Below are positions 44,794-54,126 of a stretch of DNA of 64,000 nucleotides, piece by piece. Source of the DNA: JSC-12 sp033764965 (GTDB taxonomy: Bacteria > Cyanobacteriota > Cyanobacteriia > Leptolyngbyales > Leptolyngbyaceae). A model generated the notes under the pieces. The model was not told where the DNA came from and searched no databases. It was given only the letters and a program-made list of their open reading frames with translations. The position numbers were made by a program, and so were the translations under genes. How positions within the stretch are numbered: position 1 is the first letter of the stretch; every line of letters starts with the position of its first letter. The stretch spans positions 7,980-71,979 of the forward strand of contig JANRIN010000074.1 of NCBI GenBank assembly GCA_033764965.1, written 5' to 3'.

Positions 44794-47145
44794 ATGGGTG
44801 CCGAAGAAGTTTTAAACCTGGTTGATCAATTGGTTTTTTCTGCAAGGAGTGAGCATTTAAGTGACTTAAGGCGGGATGTTTTTTTGGGCGCGTGGAAGGG
44901 GCAAACCTATGACGAGATTGCTCAAGCGTTAGGCTATGGCGAAGCCTATATCCGAGAAGAAGGAGCTACGTTGTTTCGCTTGCTGAGTGATGCGATCGGC
45001 GAACGGCTCACAAAAACTAATTTCCGGGCAGCGCTGGAACGCTACCATAACTCTGACAATGGCAATCTGGCAATTTCCATACGAACTTCTGTTTCAGAAA
45101 ATTCTACTTCTGCAACTGTTGAGGATGTCGATCCAAACTTTATTGGGCGGGAAGCCGCGATCGCTCACCTCAACCATCTGATCAATCAAGGCAGCAAACT
45201 GATTTTGATTCAGGGGGAAGGGGGACGCGGGAAAACCACCCTGGCGCGAAAATTCTTTAAAACCCAAGGATTCGATCGCTACCTGGAACTGTGGATGGCA
45301 ACTGAGCGCCGCAACGTTACTCTCGTAGAAAGCATTGTGGAAGAATGGCTGCGGCGAGATTTTAATGAAGAACCAGGACGTGACTTTGGCATTAATCTCG
45401 ATCGCTTGAAGCGTAAACTCCGGGACGAGAACCAACGCATCGGTATTTTGATCGACAATCTTGAATCGGCACTAGACAAAAACGGCAAATTCATTGACGA
45501 GCATCGTCCCTACATTGATTTGCTCAAGGTGTTGTCCGATTCCAGCGTTCGAGCCGTCACCTTAATTACAAGCCGCCAACGGTTAAGCGAATCCAGCGTT
45601 TCACCCGATCGCTATTTGTTGGAAGGGTTGAGTGAACAGGCATGGCGACAGTTTTTCAAAAATCGCGGTTTAAGCTTTGAGTCTCCCGCGATCGCCCAGA
45701 TGTGTAATGCCTATGGTGGCAATGCCAAAGCCATGAAGCTTTTGAGCGGCGTAGTCTTGCAAGATTTTGAAGGAGATGTGGAAGCGTTCTGGCGAGAAAA
45801 CAGTCAGGATTTGTTACTTGAACCGGAACTGAAAGATCTCGTTGCCAGCCAGTTCGATCGCCTACAAAACTCTGATCCAAATGTGTATCAGTTGCTTTGC
45901 CGTCTGGGGTGCTACCGCTACCAGGATGTCCACTATGTGCCCATTGAGGGAGTGGATTGTTTGTTGTGGGATACGCCCAAAGACCAGCGCCGCGCGGTTA
46001 TTCGTAGCTTGCAAGATCGATCGCTCATTGAGGTAAGAAAAGGAAAATATTGGCTGCATCCTGTCATCCGAGCCGAAGCGATCGCCCGTTTACGACAGAG
46101 TCATTGTTGGGAACTCACCAACCTTACTGCAGCAGATTATTGGATGGGAAGTGTGCAGATTGTTGAAACGGTAGACGATGCTTTACGAACTCTGGAAGCC
46201 TATTATCACTATCTGGAAATCCAGGATTACGAACGGGCTTGCGATGTGTTAACTGATGTCAAAAATAGCCGTTGGGGTGAAGGGTTACCGTTAGGTTGGC
46301 TATTTTATCGGTTAGGTCTTTTGCAACAAATGATTACTGCCATTACGGGGGTGATTCACAACGTCGTTCCAGATTATCGTGCAGGGTCACTTTACATCTT
46401 ACTGGGCTACATTTATCGACTGGCAGGTAATATCCATCAAGCCCTATTTTGCCATCAACAAGCCAGCCAAATAGGAGAGCGGTTTGATCTGGATAAACTC
46501 AAAATTTCTTCTTTATTTAACCGTGGACTTTGCCTCAGAGATTTAGCTGAAATTGAGGAAGCGATTTCATTATTTCATGCGGTTATTACTTTGGCTGAGT
46601 CCAATGATGAGTATCAAGAATACAAAACTTACTCTTTATGTTGTTTAGCATACTTAAGTTCACGATTAGACCAGACAGCAGAAGCAACGGCATTTCTGGG
46701 ACAGGCGATCGCGCGTTTAAGAACTGCAAGCCTTACCTATTGGGGTAAAGGTTATAGTCTCCTATTTATTGGCTCCACCTATCGCAACTTGAGTTGTCCG
46801 AACGAGGCATTTCAGTTTTATCAGGAGACAATTCAGCTTTCTGAAGAAAATCACTTTACCCAAATTCGTGCTAAAGCATTGCATGGCACGGCTCAACTTT
46901 ATCGGGAGGAACAAAACTTTGAAATGGCACTCCAATATCATTTAGAAGCGATTTATTTGCTTGATAAAATTGGTGCTAAATGTGATCTGGCAGAAGCTTA
47001 TTTTCAACTTGGCTTAACGCATCAAGCAATGGGCGATCGCGAAAAAAGCATGGCAAATTTACGACAAGCTCTGCAACTGTTTAATGCGATTCAAGCACCA
47101 AAACAAGCTACTCAGGTTCAACAATTACTACAACAAAATGAATAA
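44794..47145 (+). CDS. STAND NTPase with N-terminal HTH-like and TPR-like C-terminal domains
   Basis: A 783-aa signal-transduction ATPase. Residues 1-75 (SDLRRDVFLGAWKGQTYDEI, AQALGYGEAYIREEG) match the small HTH-like domain of vWA-MoxR-associated (VMAP) proteins. An NB-ARC-type core follows. Walker A is at 141-149 (GEGGRGKTT), Walker B in IGILIDNLES, sensor VTLITSRQRL and the winged-helix part LLWDTPKDQRRAVIR. The second half consists of TPR-like repeats (GNIHQALFCHQQASQIGE; NEAFQFYQETIQLSEEN; MALQYHLEAIYLLDK). STANDs act as ATP-driven switches in regulation or defence; no effector domain is attached and no vWA/MoxR partner is adjacent, so its output is unknown. No clear ribosome binding site. 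Confidence 0.85.
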   Translation: MGAEEVLNLVDQLVFSARSEHLSDLRRDVFLGAWKGQTYDEIAQALGYGEAYIREEGATLFRLLSDAIGERLTKTNFRAALERYHNSDNGNLAISIRTSVSENSTSATVEDVDPNFIGREAAIAHLNHLINQGSKLILIQGEGGRGKTTLARKFFKTQGFDRYLELWMATERRNVTLVESIVEEWLRRDFNEEPGRDFGINLDRLKRKLRDENQRIGILIDNLESALDKNGKFIDEHRPYIDLLKVLSDSSVRAVTLITSRQRLSESSVSPDRYLLEGLSEQAWRQFFKNRGLSFESPAIAQMCNAYGGNAKAMKLLSGVVLQDFEGDVEAFWRENSQDLLLEPELKDLVASQFDRLQNSDPNVYQLLCRLGCYRYQDVHYVPIEGVDCLLWDTPKDQRRAVIRSLQDRSLIEVRKGKYWLHPVIRAEAIARLRQSHCWELTNLTAADYWMGSVQIVETVDDALRTLEAYYHYLEIQDYERACDVLTDVKNSRWGEGLPLGWLFYRLGLLQQMITAITGVIHNVVPDYRAGSLYILLGYIYRLAGNIHQALFCHQQASQIGERFDLDKLKISSLFNRGLCLRDLAEIEEAISLFHAVITLAESNDEYQEYKTYSLCCLAYLSSRLDQTAEATAFLGQAIARLRTASLTYWGKGYSLLFIGSTYRNLSCPNEAFQFYQETIQLSEENHFTQIRAKALHGTAQLYREEQNFEMALQYHLEAIYLLDKIGAKCDLAEAYFQLGLTHQAMGDREKSMANLRQALQLFNAIQAPKQATQVQQLLQQNE

Positions 47146-47149
47146 AGAA

Positions 47150-47177
47150 AATACCTGGCAGCCCCCCGCCAGGTATT
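47150..47177. terminator. Hairpin AATACCTGGC/GCCAGGTATT after the STAND gene
   Basis: A perfect 10-bp stem with a C-rich 8-base loop begins 5 bp after the STAND stop codon. There is no T tract behind it, so it may act as a factor-dependent terminator or as an mRNA 3'-end stabiliser. Confidence 0.55.
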
Positions 47178-47379
47178 CAGGTTGCACTTGAGCAACTGTC
47201 TATATCTCTAATTTAGAAGAGTAATGTACTTACCCCATCCTCCTGCTTGAGTATCTTCAATTCCTCCAACCCATTCACCCAGTTGGGTTAGAATTTTTGG
47301 CATAAAACTTAGAACATAACGAAGGCAGGACAGCTAGAGAAAAACCGCCTATGATTGACTGGGGAATTTGAGAGACTTT

Positions 47380-48480
47380 ATGCCAACAAAAAACCTGATT
47401 TCCATTGGACTGCTGATTTTTGTGCCGATTGCGATCGCGGCTGAAAAGTTGGAGTGGAGCGCGTTAACGGTCTTTGGTTTGTCGGCACTGGCGATCGTAC
47501 CCTTAGCAATCTGGCTCAGCACAGCAACGGAAGAAATTGCTGTCACTTTGGGTCCTTCGATCGGTGGCTTGCTGAATGCAATTTTTGGGAATGCCACTGA
47601 ACTCATCATTGCGATCGTTGCCCTCAAAGAAGGGTTAGTCGATATTGTGAAAGCCAGCATCACGGGCACGATTATCAGTAACCTGTTGCTGGTGATGGGG
47701 TTGTCGATGTTATTGGGGGGATTACGCTACAAAGAGCAGGAGTTTAAACCCGTTGTAGCGCGGGTGAACGGCTCAACCATGACGCTCGCTGTGATTGCTA
47801 TTATCCTTCCGGCAACCGTCATCACGACCTCGAACGTTATTGAACCGAGCACGATCGAAAATCTTTCTGTGTTTGTGGCGGGCGTGCTGATTGCCGTTTA
47901 CGCTTTCACCCTATTGTTTTCTCTTAAAACTCATAGCTATCTATACGATGTTGGCGTTGCAGAATTGGAAGGCGAAGAAAGCCCTGAGACTGGGGAATCC
48001 CAAGGCGAACCTCACAAGCCAAAACTCTGGTTCTGGGTTGGAATTCTTGTGGCAGCGACGCTTGGGGTTGCTGTGGTCTCTGAGATTTTCGTGGGCGCGG
48101 TGGAAGAAGCAACCGCTGGCTTAGGACTGACTCCTCTGTTTACGGGGGTAATTTTATTGCCATTAGTGGGTGGAGCTGCGGAATATGTGACGGCTGTGCG
48201 GGTGGCGTTGAAAAACAACATGGACTTGTCGGTTTCAGTGGCAATGGGTTCAAGTTTGCTGGTCGCCTTGTTGGTGGCTCCGATCCTGGTGTTGATTGGT
48301 TTATTCATTGGTCAGCCAATGGACTTGAATTTCAACTTGTTTGAAGTGGTGGCAGTGGCAGTGGCAGTGGTAACGGCAAATTTAATTAGCCTGGATGGAC
48401 GATCGAACTGGTTGGAAGGGATGCTGCTCTTAGCCACCTACGCTATCCTGGGTGCCGCCTTCTATTTTCATCCCATATAA
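47380..48480 (+). CDS. cax: Calcium/proton exchanger (CaCA family)
   Basis: A membrane antiporter of about 366 aa with 11 TM helices in two inverted halves separated by an acidic loop (ELEGEESPETGESQGEP). The diagnostic repeat motifs are GNATELIIAIVALKEG in the first half and GGAAEYVTAVRVALKNNMD in the second. It exports Ca2+ from the cytosol using the proton gradient. The ATG at 47380 is used; an in-frame TTG at 47368 is an alternative. A perfect hairpin follows at 48491. Confidence 0.95.
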   Translation: MPTKNLISIGLLIFVPIAIAAEKLEWSALTVFGLSALAIVPLAIWLSTATEEIAVTLGPSIGGLLNAIFGNATELIIAIVALKEGLVDIVKASITGTIISNLLLVMGLSMLLGGLRYKEQEFKPVVARVNGSTMTLAVIAIILPATVITTSNVIEPSTIENLSVFVAGVLIAVYAFTLLFSLKTHSYLYDVGVAELEGEESPETGESQGEPHKPKLWFWVGILVAATLGVAVVSEIFVGAVEEATAGLGLTPLFTGVILLPLVGGAAEYVTAVRVALKNNMDLSVSVAMGSSLLVALLVAPILVLIGLFIGQPMDLNFNLFEVVAVAVAVVTANLISLDGRSNWLEGMLLLATYAILGAAFYFHPI

Positions 48481-48490
48481 GCAAGCAAAA

Positions 48491-48521
48491 ATTCCTCTTG
48501 TTCTCACAGAACAAGAGGAAT
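48491..48521. terminator. Perfect 14-bp bidirectional terminator between cax and chlH
   Basis: ATTCCTCTTGTTCT and AGAACAAGAGGAAT form a 14-bp perfect stem with a 3-base CAC loop. On the minus strand it is followed by TTTTTGC, a classic rho-independent terminator for chlH. On the plus strand only ATCTCTC follows. Confidence 0.92.
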
Positions 48522-48572
48522 ATCTCTCAGCATTCTGACCAATGCTGTAATTGAATCGGCAAGTCGTGCGAG

Positions 48573-51500
48573 CTATTCTATCCCTTCAATGCGATCTTCC
48601 ACTTCCTGGTAGAGTTCACGCAGGCGATCGAGGTTTTCTTCGCTGGTTTCCCAGTAACCGCGACCATTGGCTTCCAGCAACGTTGTCACCATTTTGCGGA
48701 AGGAGTTGGGGTTGAGGTTCATCAGCCGTTTGCACATTTCGTCATCCTTGAAAAATGTCGTGTTGGTGTCCTCATACACCCAGTTATCCACCGCGTCCGC
48801 CGTCGCTGACCAGCCCATTGTGTTGACCAACCGCTTCGACAGTTCCCGCACGCCTTCGTAGCCGTGGGACAGCATTCCTTCGTACCACTTGGGATTGAGC
48901 AGCTTCGTGCGAGTATCGAGGCGCACCGTTTCCGAGAGAGTCCGGATTTGGGCATTGGCAGTCGTGGTGTCTGCCATATAAGCGGCAGGCTTTTTACCAT
49001 CATTCCGCAAACGCGCCACGATCTTCGTGGGGTCGGAGTCGTAGTAGTGGGAAACGTCCGTCAGCGAGATTTCCGAGGAGTCAAGATTCTGGAACGTGAC
49101 ATCGGCGGTTTTCAGGGATGCCTTAAACAGATCCTCGCTCTGCTCCATCATGCCGGGATTGTCTGAAGAGAAGGCAAACCCCTTGCGGGAGAGGTACATA
49201 TTTTGCAACTCTTCTTCATTTTCCCAGGTGCCGTTCTCCACTGCCAGGTTGATGTTGGACGAGTAGGAACCGGAGGCATTGGAGAAGACGCGGGTGGCTG
49301 CTTGACGCAGGGACAAGCCCATTTCTGCTGCTTGTTGCAGAGCGTGTTTGCGGACAAAGTTCATTTCCAGGGGTTCATCGGCTTCCGCTGCCATTTTCAC
49401 GGCTTTATCCAACAGCGCCATCTGGTTAATGAATAGATCTCGAAATACGCCAGAGCAGTTAATCACCACATCCACACGGGGACGACCCAGTTCTTCCAAT
49501 CCAATCAGTTCTAGCTTGTTCACCCGTCCCAGAGAATCGGGAACAGGCTTCACACCGACCATCCAGAGAATTTGTGCCAGGGATTCGCCGTAGGTTTTGA
49601 TGTTATCGGTGCCCCAAAGGACGCAGGCGATCGTTTCTGGGTAATTCCCACCGTTATCTGCGGCTTGGCGTGCCAGCAAGCGATCGACCACCACTTTTGC
49701 CGATTTCACGGCGGCGGCAGTGGGAATGGATTGTGGGTCGAGGGCGTGAATGTTTTTCCCGGTGGGCAACACATCTGGATTACGAATCGGATCGCCGCCG
49801 GGACCGGGGGGAATGTATTGCCCATCTAAGCCGAGAATCAGCGCCCCCAATTCGTTATCAGCAACGACTTGTTTCAGGCAGAACTGGAGATACTCGAACA
49901 ACGGCTTGAGTGCTTCCGGATCCACTTGATTGAAACCAAGGTTATGCAGAGCTTCTATCCAGGGTTCTTTCTTGTTGCCGCCAAAGCTGAACAGGTTGCC
50001 CAGCATGGAAGTCCGGGAGACGCGCCCTTCCTCATCAATTTGGGCATGAACCATTGCTGTCACAGCGGCTCGAACGGCTTGATTGATGGTGTTCAACAAG
50101 CTAACGTCACCCAACACACCTCGATCGCTGTTTGCATAAATCTCATCAATATCGCGGCGGATACTGTTGGCGATGATCCGTTGCAGGCTGAGGATGCCCT
50201 CTTCCTCCCGATCCAGTCCGGCAATGTTCACCAATGTAGCGATCGCTTCTTCCGCACTGGGAGGCTTACCGATCACATGCAAGCCACAGGGCAACAAGCG
50301 CGATTCAATCTCCATCAGCTTGATGTAAACCTTCCCCACAATGTTGTCCCGCTCCTCCGAACTCATCTCGGTAGCGTTGGTGTCCGGTAAATTCACATCC
50401 TTGTCGAGATTGCAAATCCGCGCCTTATCCATGATGGTGTCCACAATCTGTGCGCCGCGACCGGAATCCTTCAGGGTTTGGTAGGAGCCGATCAGTTCGC
50501 TCAGTTCTTTCAAGCCCTTATACAGTCCAGCATTTTCAGCCGGAGGGGTGAGGTAGCTGATGGTTTCGGCATAGCTGCGGCGTTTGGCGATCGTCGCTTC
50601 TGAGGGATTATTTGCCGCGTAGTAATAAAGGTTGGGGATGGTGCCAATCAAGCTATCGGGGAAGCATTCATCCGACATCCCAATTTGTTTACCCGGCATG
50701 AATTCCAGGGAGCCATGAGTACCGAAGTGCAACACTGCATCTGCCTGCCAGATCCGCTCCAGATACGTGTAGTAGGCTGCAAACCCATGATGGGGACTGG
50801 CGGAGCGGGAGAAGAGTAGGCGCATGGGGTCGCCCTCATACCCAAAGGTGGGTTGCACACCAATGAAGACATTGCCAAAGGATTTGCCGTACACCAACAG
50901 ATTTTGTCCATCGGTGTTGAGGTGTCCCGGTGCCGCCCCCCAGGAGGGAATGAGGCGCTCGTAGTAGGGGGTGAGCCGCTCGTATTCCTCAACAGACATC
51001 TTGTAAGCGACGTTGAGTTCAGGGCTGTTGTATTGCGCTTGAGCGTTGTGCAACACTTCCAGCATCAATTTTTCGCCATTTTCGGGCAAACCCTGCACAT
51101 CGTAGCCATTGTCGTGCAGGGCTGCCATCACTTTATGAATGGAGCCAAACACATCCAGATATGCCGCTGTGCCAACGTTGCCTTTGTCGGGTGGGAAGCT
51201 AAACACGGTGATGGCAATGCGCTTGTGCAGCTTGGGCTTACGCCGGAGATTTGCCCATTTCATCGCGCGTTGAGCGATCGCTTCGACTCGATCCTGTAAC
51301 GCGATCGCTTTGCCGGTTGCCCCATCCCGTCCTGAAAGAATAATGGGTTCGATACCGCCATCCAGTTCGGGCAGCGCAATTTGCAGCGCCACCTGAATGG
51401 GGTGCAGACCCAACTCACTTTCCTGCCACTCTTCTGTGGTTTGGAACACGAGGGGCAACGCCACCATGTAGGGACGGTTGAGTCGTTTGAGAGACTCGAT

Positions 51501-52628
51501 CGCCTTGGGATGATCTTGCCGAGCTGGACCACCCACCAAAGCGAATCCAGTTAAAGAAACCACCACATCCACGAGGGGGGTTGGGGATTGGGGGTTAGGG
51601 GTTGATTTTCCGATTCCCCATTCCCCATTCCCGACTCCCGGCGAAGCATAGAAAAAGGCATCCACGGGTTTGGAAAAGTCCAAGCCACCAGCAAACACAG
51701 GAATCACCCGTGCGCCCATTGCTTCCAACTCAGACACCATTGCCACATAGTGAGCATCGTCGCCAGTTACCAGGTGGGTGCGTTGCAGCACTAACCCAAC
51801 CGTGGGCACCAGCGGATCTTTCAGATCGTCGGAAATATCTTGGCGGGAGTTGAACCAGTTGAGGTATTCCTTCACATCCTCAAACATTTGGGTTGCCATC
51901 GGATGCCAGATGCCCAAATCGGGGAAGGTTTGCGGGTCAGCATACTGTAGGGGCACAGCGCCCTGTGCCCTCTCCCCATTCGCATCTTTGAACACATAGC
52001 GATCGGCAAGCATCAACAAAAAGTTTTCCAGGTTTTCCGCATTGCCCCCCAGCCAATACTGAAAACTGAGCATAAAGTTCCGGGCATCCTGCGCCTTTTC
52101 CACGGGCAGGTACTTCAACACGGTCGGTAACGTGCGAAGTAGCTTGAGCATGGCATCCTGGAAGCCTGCTCCAGACTTCTCCTTGCGCTTCTTCATGAAA
52201 TTGGCAATCACGCTCTTGGACTGCCCAATTTGCGATAACGAGAAACTCCCCATCTTGTTGAGGCGCATTACTTGAGGCATGGAAGGGAAAACTACCGCCA
52301 CATCCAGGCGATCGCGGTGCGGTTCGACTGCCGCTACCAGCTTATCTGCCAGGTCTTCTAAGAAAATCAGCGAAGCAATGAAGATATTTGCCGCTGCCAT
52401 ATCCCGCTGAAAGTCTGCGTAGTTTTCGGGACTCCGCAGTTCTTCGATCAGGTAGCCGCTGATTTCGATCGCAACGGAGGGATGGTTTTCATTAATGGCA
52501 CGCACAGCAGCGGAGAGAGAGCTTTGATATTGAGGCTCTAGCACGACATAGACCACCTTCACCAGCCGACGACCCCGCAAATCAGTTGGGGCGATGTGCC
52601 GGATAGTGGGCTTGACGTGAGTGAACAT
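48573..52628 (-). CDS. chlH: Magnesium chelatase subunit H
   Basis: ChlH is the porphyrin-binding catalytic subunit of Mg-chelatase, which inserts Mg2+ into protoporphyrin IX at the chlorophyll branch point. The 1351-aa protein reads clearly as ChlH: VSLTGFALVGGPARQDHPKA, ITVFSFPPDKGNVGTAAYLD, NVFIGVQPTFGYEGDPMRLL, VLHFGTHGSLEFMPGKQ and IPNLYYYAANNPSEATIAKR. An in-frame repeat-like stretch at 51574-51640 adds or replaces about 22 residues in a variable loop before VVSLTGFAL. AAGGAG precedes the ATG. A strong terminator lies downstream. The gene stands alone, with no other chelatase subunit nearby. Confidence 0.97.
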   Translation of the reverse strand: MFTHVKPTIRHIAPTDLRGRRLVKVVYVVLEPQYQSSLSAAVRAINENHPSVAIEISGYLIEELRSPENYADFQRDMAAANIFIASLIFLEDLADKLVAAVEPHRDRLDVAVVFPSMPQVMRLNKMGSFSLSQIGQSKSVIANFMKKRKEKSGAGFQDAMLKLLRTLPTVLKYLPVEKAQDARNFMLSFQYWLGGNAENLENFLLMLADRYVFKDANGERAQGAVPLQYADPQTFPDLGIWHPMATQMFEDVKEYLNWFNSRQDISDDLKDPLVPTVGLVLQRTHLVTGDDAHYVAMVSELEAMGARVIPVFAGGLDFSKPVDAFFYASPGVGNGEWGIGKSTPNPQSPTPLVDVVVSLTGFALVGGPARQDHPKAIESLKRLNRPYMVALPLVFQTTEEWQESELGLHPIQVALQIALPELDGGIEPIILSGRDGATGKAIALQDRVEAIAQRAMKWANLRRKPKLHKRIAITVFSFPPDKGNVGTAAYLDVFGSIHKVMAALHDNGYDVQGLPENGEKLMLEVLHNAQAQYNSPELNVAYKMSVEEYERLTPYYERLIPSWGAAPGHLNTDGQNLLVYGKSFGNVFIGVQPTFGYEGDPMRLLFSRSASPHHGFAAYYTYLERIWQADAVLHFGTHGSLEFMPGKQIGMSDECFPDSLIGTIPNLYYYAANNPSEATIAKRRSYAETISYLTPPAENAGLYKGLKELSELIGSYQTLKDSGRGAQIVDTIMDKARICNLDKDVNLPDTNATEMSSEERDNIVGKVYIKLMEIESRLLPCGLHVIGKPPSAEEAIATLVNIAGLDREEEGILSLQRIIANSIRRDIDEIYANSDRGVLGDVSLLNTINQAVRAAVTAMVHAQIDEEGRVSRTSMLGNLFSFGGNKKEPWIEALHNLGFNQVDPEALKPLFEYLQFCLKQVVADNELGALILGLDGQYIPPGPGGDPIRNPDVLPTGKNIHALDPQSIPTAAAVKSAKVVVDRLLARQAADNGGNYPETIACVLWGTDNIKTYGESLAQILWMVGVKPVPDSLGRVNKLELIGLEELGRPRVDVVINCSGVFRDLFINQMALLDKAVKMAAEADEPLEMNFVRKHALQQAAEMGLSLRQAATRVFSNASGSYSSNINLAVENGTWENEEELQNMYLSRKGFAFSSDNPGMMEQSEDLFKASLKTADVTFQNLDSSEISLTDVSHYYDSDPTKIVARLRNDGKKPAAYMADTTTANAQIRTLSETVRLDTRTKLLNPKWYEGMLSHGYEGVRELSKRLVNTMGWSATADAVDNWVYEDTNTTFFKDDEMCKRLMNLNPNSFRKMVTTLLEANGRGYWETSEENLDRLRELYQEVEDRIEGIE
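51574..51640. repeat. In-frame repeat-derived insertion in chlH
   Basis: The stretch contains GGGGTTGGGGATTGGGGG and CCCCATTCCCCATTCCC units, the low-complexity repeat seen between genes in many cyanobacteria. Translated it gives GVGNGEWGIGKSTPNPQSPT, unlike the surrounding ChlH. It keeps the reading frame. The neighbouring residues FFYASP and VVDVVVSLTGFAL look normal. Confidence 0.75.
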
Positions 52629-52949
52629 GCAGTTAGGCTCCTTATAATCGGGATTTGGCGCTATCGGGTTAGGCGTGAACCAGCAGTTTTCAAGTACAGA
52701 ATTATTGCTTCACACTAAAAACTGAGGCTGCTCGTTGAATGACCGACAGCGAATGTTGCACACAATTCTTTGTACCAGAAAACCGTTACCACATAAGCGT
52801 TTGGGCTTCTAACTGACACAATTTGATAAAAAAACAGACATTTTTGTTTACCTTTCTTCGTGATTTAATGAGCACGGAATCTGATCTTATTTTTAAAACT
52901 TAATATTCATGCCAATTCAAACAGTGATAAAGCACATTCCTTGCACCGA
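52629..52949. other. chlH promoter region, 321 bp
   Basis: An AT-rich spacer upstream of the chlH start. It ends at the inverted-repeat element at 52950. No ORF with coding character is visible. The chlH promoter and any light or iron control sites must lie here, but no known binding motif was recognised. Confidence 0.4.
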
Positions 52950-53057
52950 CCCCCCTTGATCGCCCTTGATTAAGGAGGAAGCCGCAGGACGTTCGGCGAT
53001 GCTCAAACTTCGACGATCGCTCCGTCGAGTCGTCGAGCCGCAAGGGGGATCTTAATC
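52950..53057. repeat. Inverted-repeat element CCCCCTTG/CAAGGGGG with internal hairpin
   Basis: CCCCCTTG near 52951-52958 and CAAGGGGG at 53041-53048 flank about 80 bp. Inside, TCGACGA (53010-53016) and TCGTCGA (53030-53036) form a second perfect stem. Short AATTAAGG-like edges resemble the CCCCCTTA-type intergenic repeat of cyanobacteria, apparently interrupted by a GC-rich insert. Confidence 0.55.
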
Positions 53058-53107
53058 TGTAGCGTGTCGAAGGCAGATTGGTATCACTTTGAGATCTCCA
53101 AGCCAAC

Positions 53108-53899
53108 TCAGACCCAACCCCGCAACCAATAAACCCCAATCCCAACGTATTCCTTCAAAGCGCGAGTGAAGTTGCGGAGCCGCTCCACTTCAGGCATCAG
53201 ACTCAGGGTGACGGCTTGAGCGCTAGTCCGATACTCTTCGGCATTACGCTCACTTACCAAAAAATCCGTGGGCGCAGGAATCGCGTTCATGCCCAACTTT
53301 TGAAAGATCCGCAGCGATCGCGGCATATGCATGGCTGAAGTTACCAGCAAAATTTGGCGGATATTATTCTGCTCCAGAATTTGCTTCACATTCACTGCAT
53401 TCTCGCGGGTGTTGAGTGAGGTTGGGTCTTGCAAAATGGCAGCATCCGGCACACCCATCGTTTTTGCCAGTTCTGCCATATCTTGCGACTCGGACGGTCC
53501 ACTCCCGTACCAATCAATCCGCCCCCCGCTAAAAATGACTTTCGGCGCTTTGCCTTCCCGATACAGTTTGGCAGCGTGCAACACTCGATCGCCCTCCTCG
53601 CTCACATCCACCCAGGGACGGGGCGGAAATGCAGGCTTTGTGCAACCGCCCAGCACCACGATCGCGTCTGCTTTGGGCAATTCGGCAGGAGGAAGATTCT
53701 GGAACTCTAGCGATCGCACCAACCAATCGCTAACCCAGGCATTGCTACTCACCAACAGGATGACCAGAGATAAAAGAATGGGTAGTGCCGCTAACCTTGG
53801 TTTCCGCCAAAGCAAACCCACTGCCACCAGCAATAGAATGCTAATCAAGCCCAACGGGTAAAAGAATAGGGGAATCAGCTTGGAGAGGAAGAGAAACAT
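53108..53899 (-). CDS. YdcF/SanA-family (DUF218) membrane protein
   Basis: A 263-aa protein with two N-terminal TM helices (FFYPLGLISILLLVAVGLLW; ALPILLSLVILLVSS) and a periplasmic or cytosolic DUF218 domain. Its motifs are ADAIVVLGG, PKVIFSGG, STRENA-like SLNTRENAVN and LLVTSAMHMPRS. The family binds nucleotides or envelope precursors; ElyC/YdcF-type members act in envelope biogenesis. Its exact role is unknown. The ATG at 53899 is preferred to a TTG at 53929. Confidence 0.88.
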   Translation of the reverse strand: MFLFLSKLIPLFFYPLGLISILLLVAVGLLWRKPRLAALPILLSLVILLVSSNAWVSDWLVRSLEFQNLPPAELPKADAIVVLGGCTKPAFPPRPWVDVSEEGDRVLHAAKLYREGKAPKVIFSGGRIDWYGSGPSESQDMAELAKTMGVPDAAILQDPTSLNTRENAVNVKQILEQNNIRQILLVTSAMHMPRSLRIFQKLGMNAIPAPTDFLVSERNAEEYRTSAQAVTLSLMPEVERLRNFTRALKEYVGIGVYWLRGWV

Positions 53900-54025
53900 A
53901 AATGGAATCTGAATGCGATCGCTCCCCAAACTCTAGCAACAACACGCTGAACCCGTGATAAAGACCTGATTAAGTCACTGAAGGATTGCTAATTCGATGC
54001 ACAAAAATAAACGTTAAAGCGGTTC

Positions 54026-54085
54026 GTCACTGGTCATTGGTCACTTGTCCTTTGCAAATGACCAATGACCGATGACAAATGACAC
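54026..54085. repeat. Heptamer repeats forming a 12-bp inverted repeat
   Basis: GGTCATTGGTCA (54032-54043) and TGACCAATGACC (54059-54070) are exact reverse complements, and TGACAAATGACA follows. This is the clearest copy of the TTGGTCA family in the window. It can fold into a hairpin between the ABC permease gene's end and the YdcF-like gene's promoter. Confidence 0.75.
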
Positions 54086-54126
54086 TACCAGCGTGTTCAG
54101 TCTAATTATGGAAACCGACCTATTGG

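Noticed and set aside
53331..53861. 176-codon plus-strand ORF
   Set aside because: It is antisense to the YdcF-like gene and lacks coding character.
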